Source of the DNA: Agrocybe praecox
Lineage: Eukaryota > Basidiomycota > Agaricomycetes > Agaricales > Agrocybaceae
Reading direction: 5' to 3'
DNA: 64,000 nucleotides
NCBI GenBank assembly: GCA_964017145.1
Contig: OZ024844.1
Location: forward strand, 1,922,001-1,986,000
The translations under genes were made by a program, and so were the position numbers. This document shows positions 63,952 through 64,000 of this stretch, piece by piece (positions within the stretch are counted from its first letter, which is position 1; every line of letters begins with the position of its first letter). The notes beneath the pieces are model-generated. The model made no database searches and was not told the DNA's origin. It worked only from the letters and a program-made list of their open reading frames with translations.

Positions 63952-64000
63952 ATGCACTTTTCCGTAGCCGCCACCGCCCTTCTTTCTGCTGTTTTAGTTC
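63952..64000 (+). CDS. start of a secreted protein gene, cut by the window edge
   Basis: ATG at 63952 followed by HFSVAATALLSAVLV, a clear signal-peptide-like start (short polar head, then a hydrophobic core). Only 16 codons are inside the window, so nothing can be said about the mature protein. Confidence 0.55.
   Translation, partial: MHFSVAATALLSAVLV

Overview
The window looks like a gene-dense nuclear segment of a mushroom-forming basidiomycete (Agaricomycetes). The evidence is the gene content, which is fungal throughout; very short introns, mostly about 46-70 bases, with GT-AG ends; many exons per gene; genes on both strands a few hundred bases apart; and family members typical of basidiomycetes, such as two small G-protein gamma subunits and a Zn2Cys6 regulator. 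I see no transposon, no CRISPR array, no rRNA and no tRNA that I could support. Species cannot be named from the sequence alone.

Layout. 1-5.5 kb: the 3' end of a Gyp7-type TBC Rab-GAP, an aprataxin (HNT3) homologue, a Gfo/Idh/MocA oxidoreductase, a small coiled-coil protein and a 75-residue PIG-Y/Eri1-like GPI-anchor subunit. 5.6-12.6 kb (minus strand): the centrin-binding spindle-pole protein SFI1 and a Zn2Cys6 transcription factor. 13.5-18.3 kb: a class II aldolase/adducin-like enzyme and a secreted PhoD-type phosphatase with an 8-base micro-exon. 19.2-29.9 kb: cytosolic HSP70 with a step-type heat-shock element, the B56 subunit of PP2A, a proline-rich conserved protein, mitochondrial citrate synthase and SEC66. 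30-43 kb: a USP7/Ubp15 deubiquitinase, a small unrecognised gene that appears only after splicing, and a very large, mostly disordered protein with a long Arg/Glu/Lys tract. 43.4-53.7 kb: primase large subunit PRI2, phosphatidylserine synthase, NSE1, an unusually long Msp1-like AAA+ ATPase, phosphatidylinositol synthase and a four-helix membrane protein. 54-64 kb: an apparent IST1-OCA5 fusion, PIG-H/GPI15, an unrecognised coiled-coil protein, two tandem G-gamma genes, a mitochondrial thioredoxin, and the start of a secreted protein cut by the window edge.

Most genes are housekeeping functions and do not form a metabolic cluster. Some pairs are functionally related: PIG-Y and PIG-H both belong to the first GPI-anchor transferase; the two CDP-alcohol phosphatidyltransferases draw on the same CDP-diacylglycerol; aprataxin, PRI2 and NSE1 serve DNA replication and repair; SEC66, IST1-OCA5 and the Rab-GAP serve membrane traffic. 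The observations I consider most worth a second look are the IST1-OCA5 fusion, the tandem G-gamma pair with different C-terminal CaaX boxes, the Arg/Glu/Lys tract, the PhoD micro-exon and the hidden gene at 34.8-35.3 kb. I found no clear new multi-gene system. Exon joins were worked out by eye from splice consensus, reading frame and family resemblance; no database search was possible.
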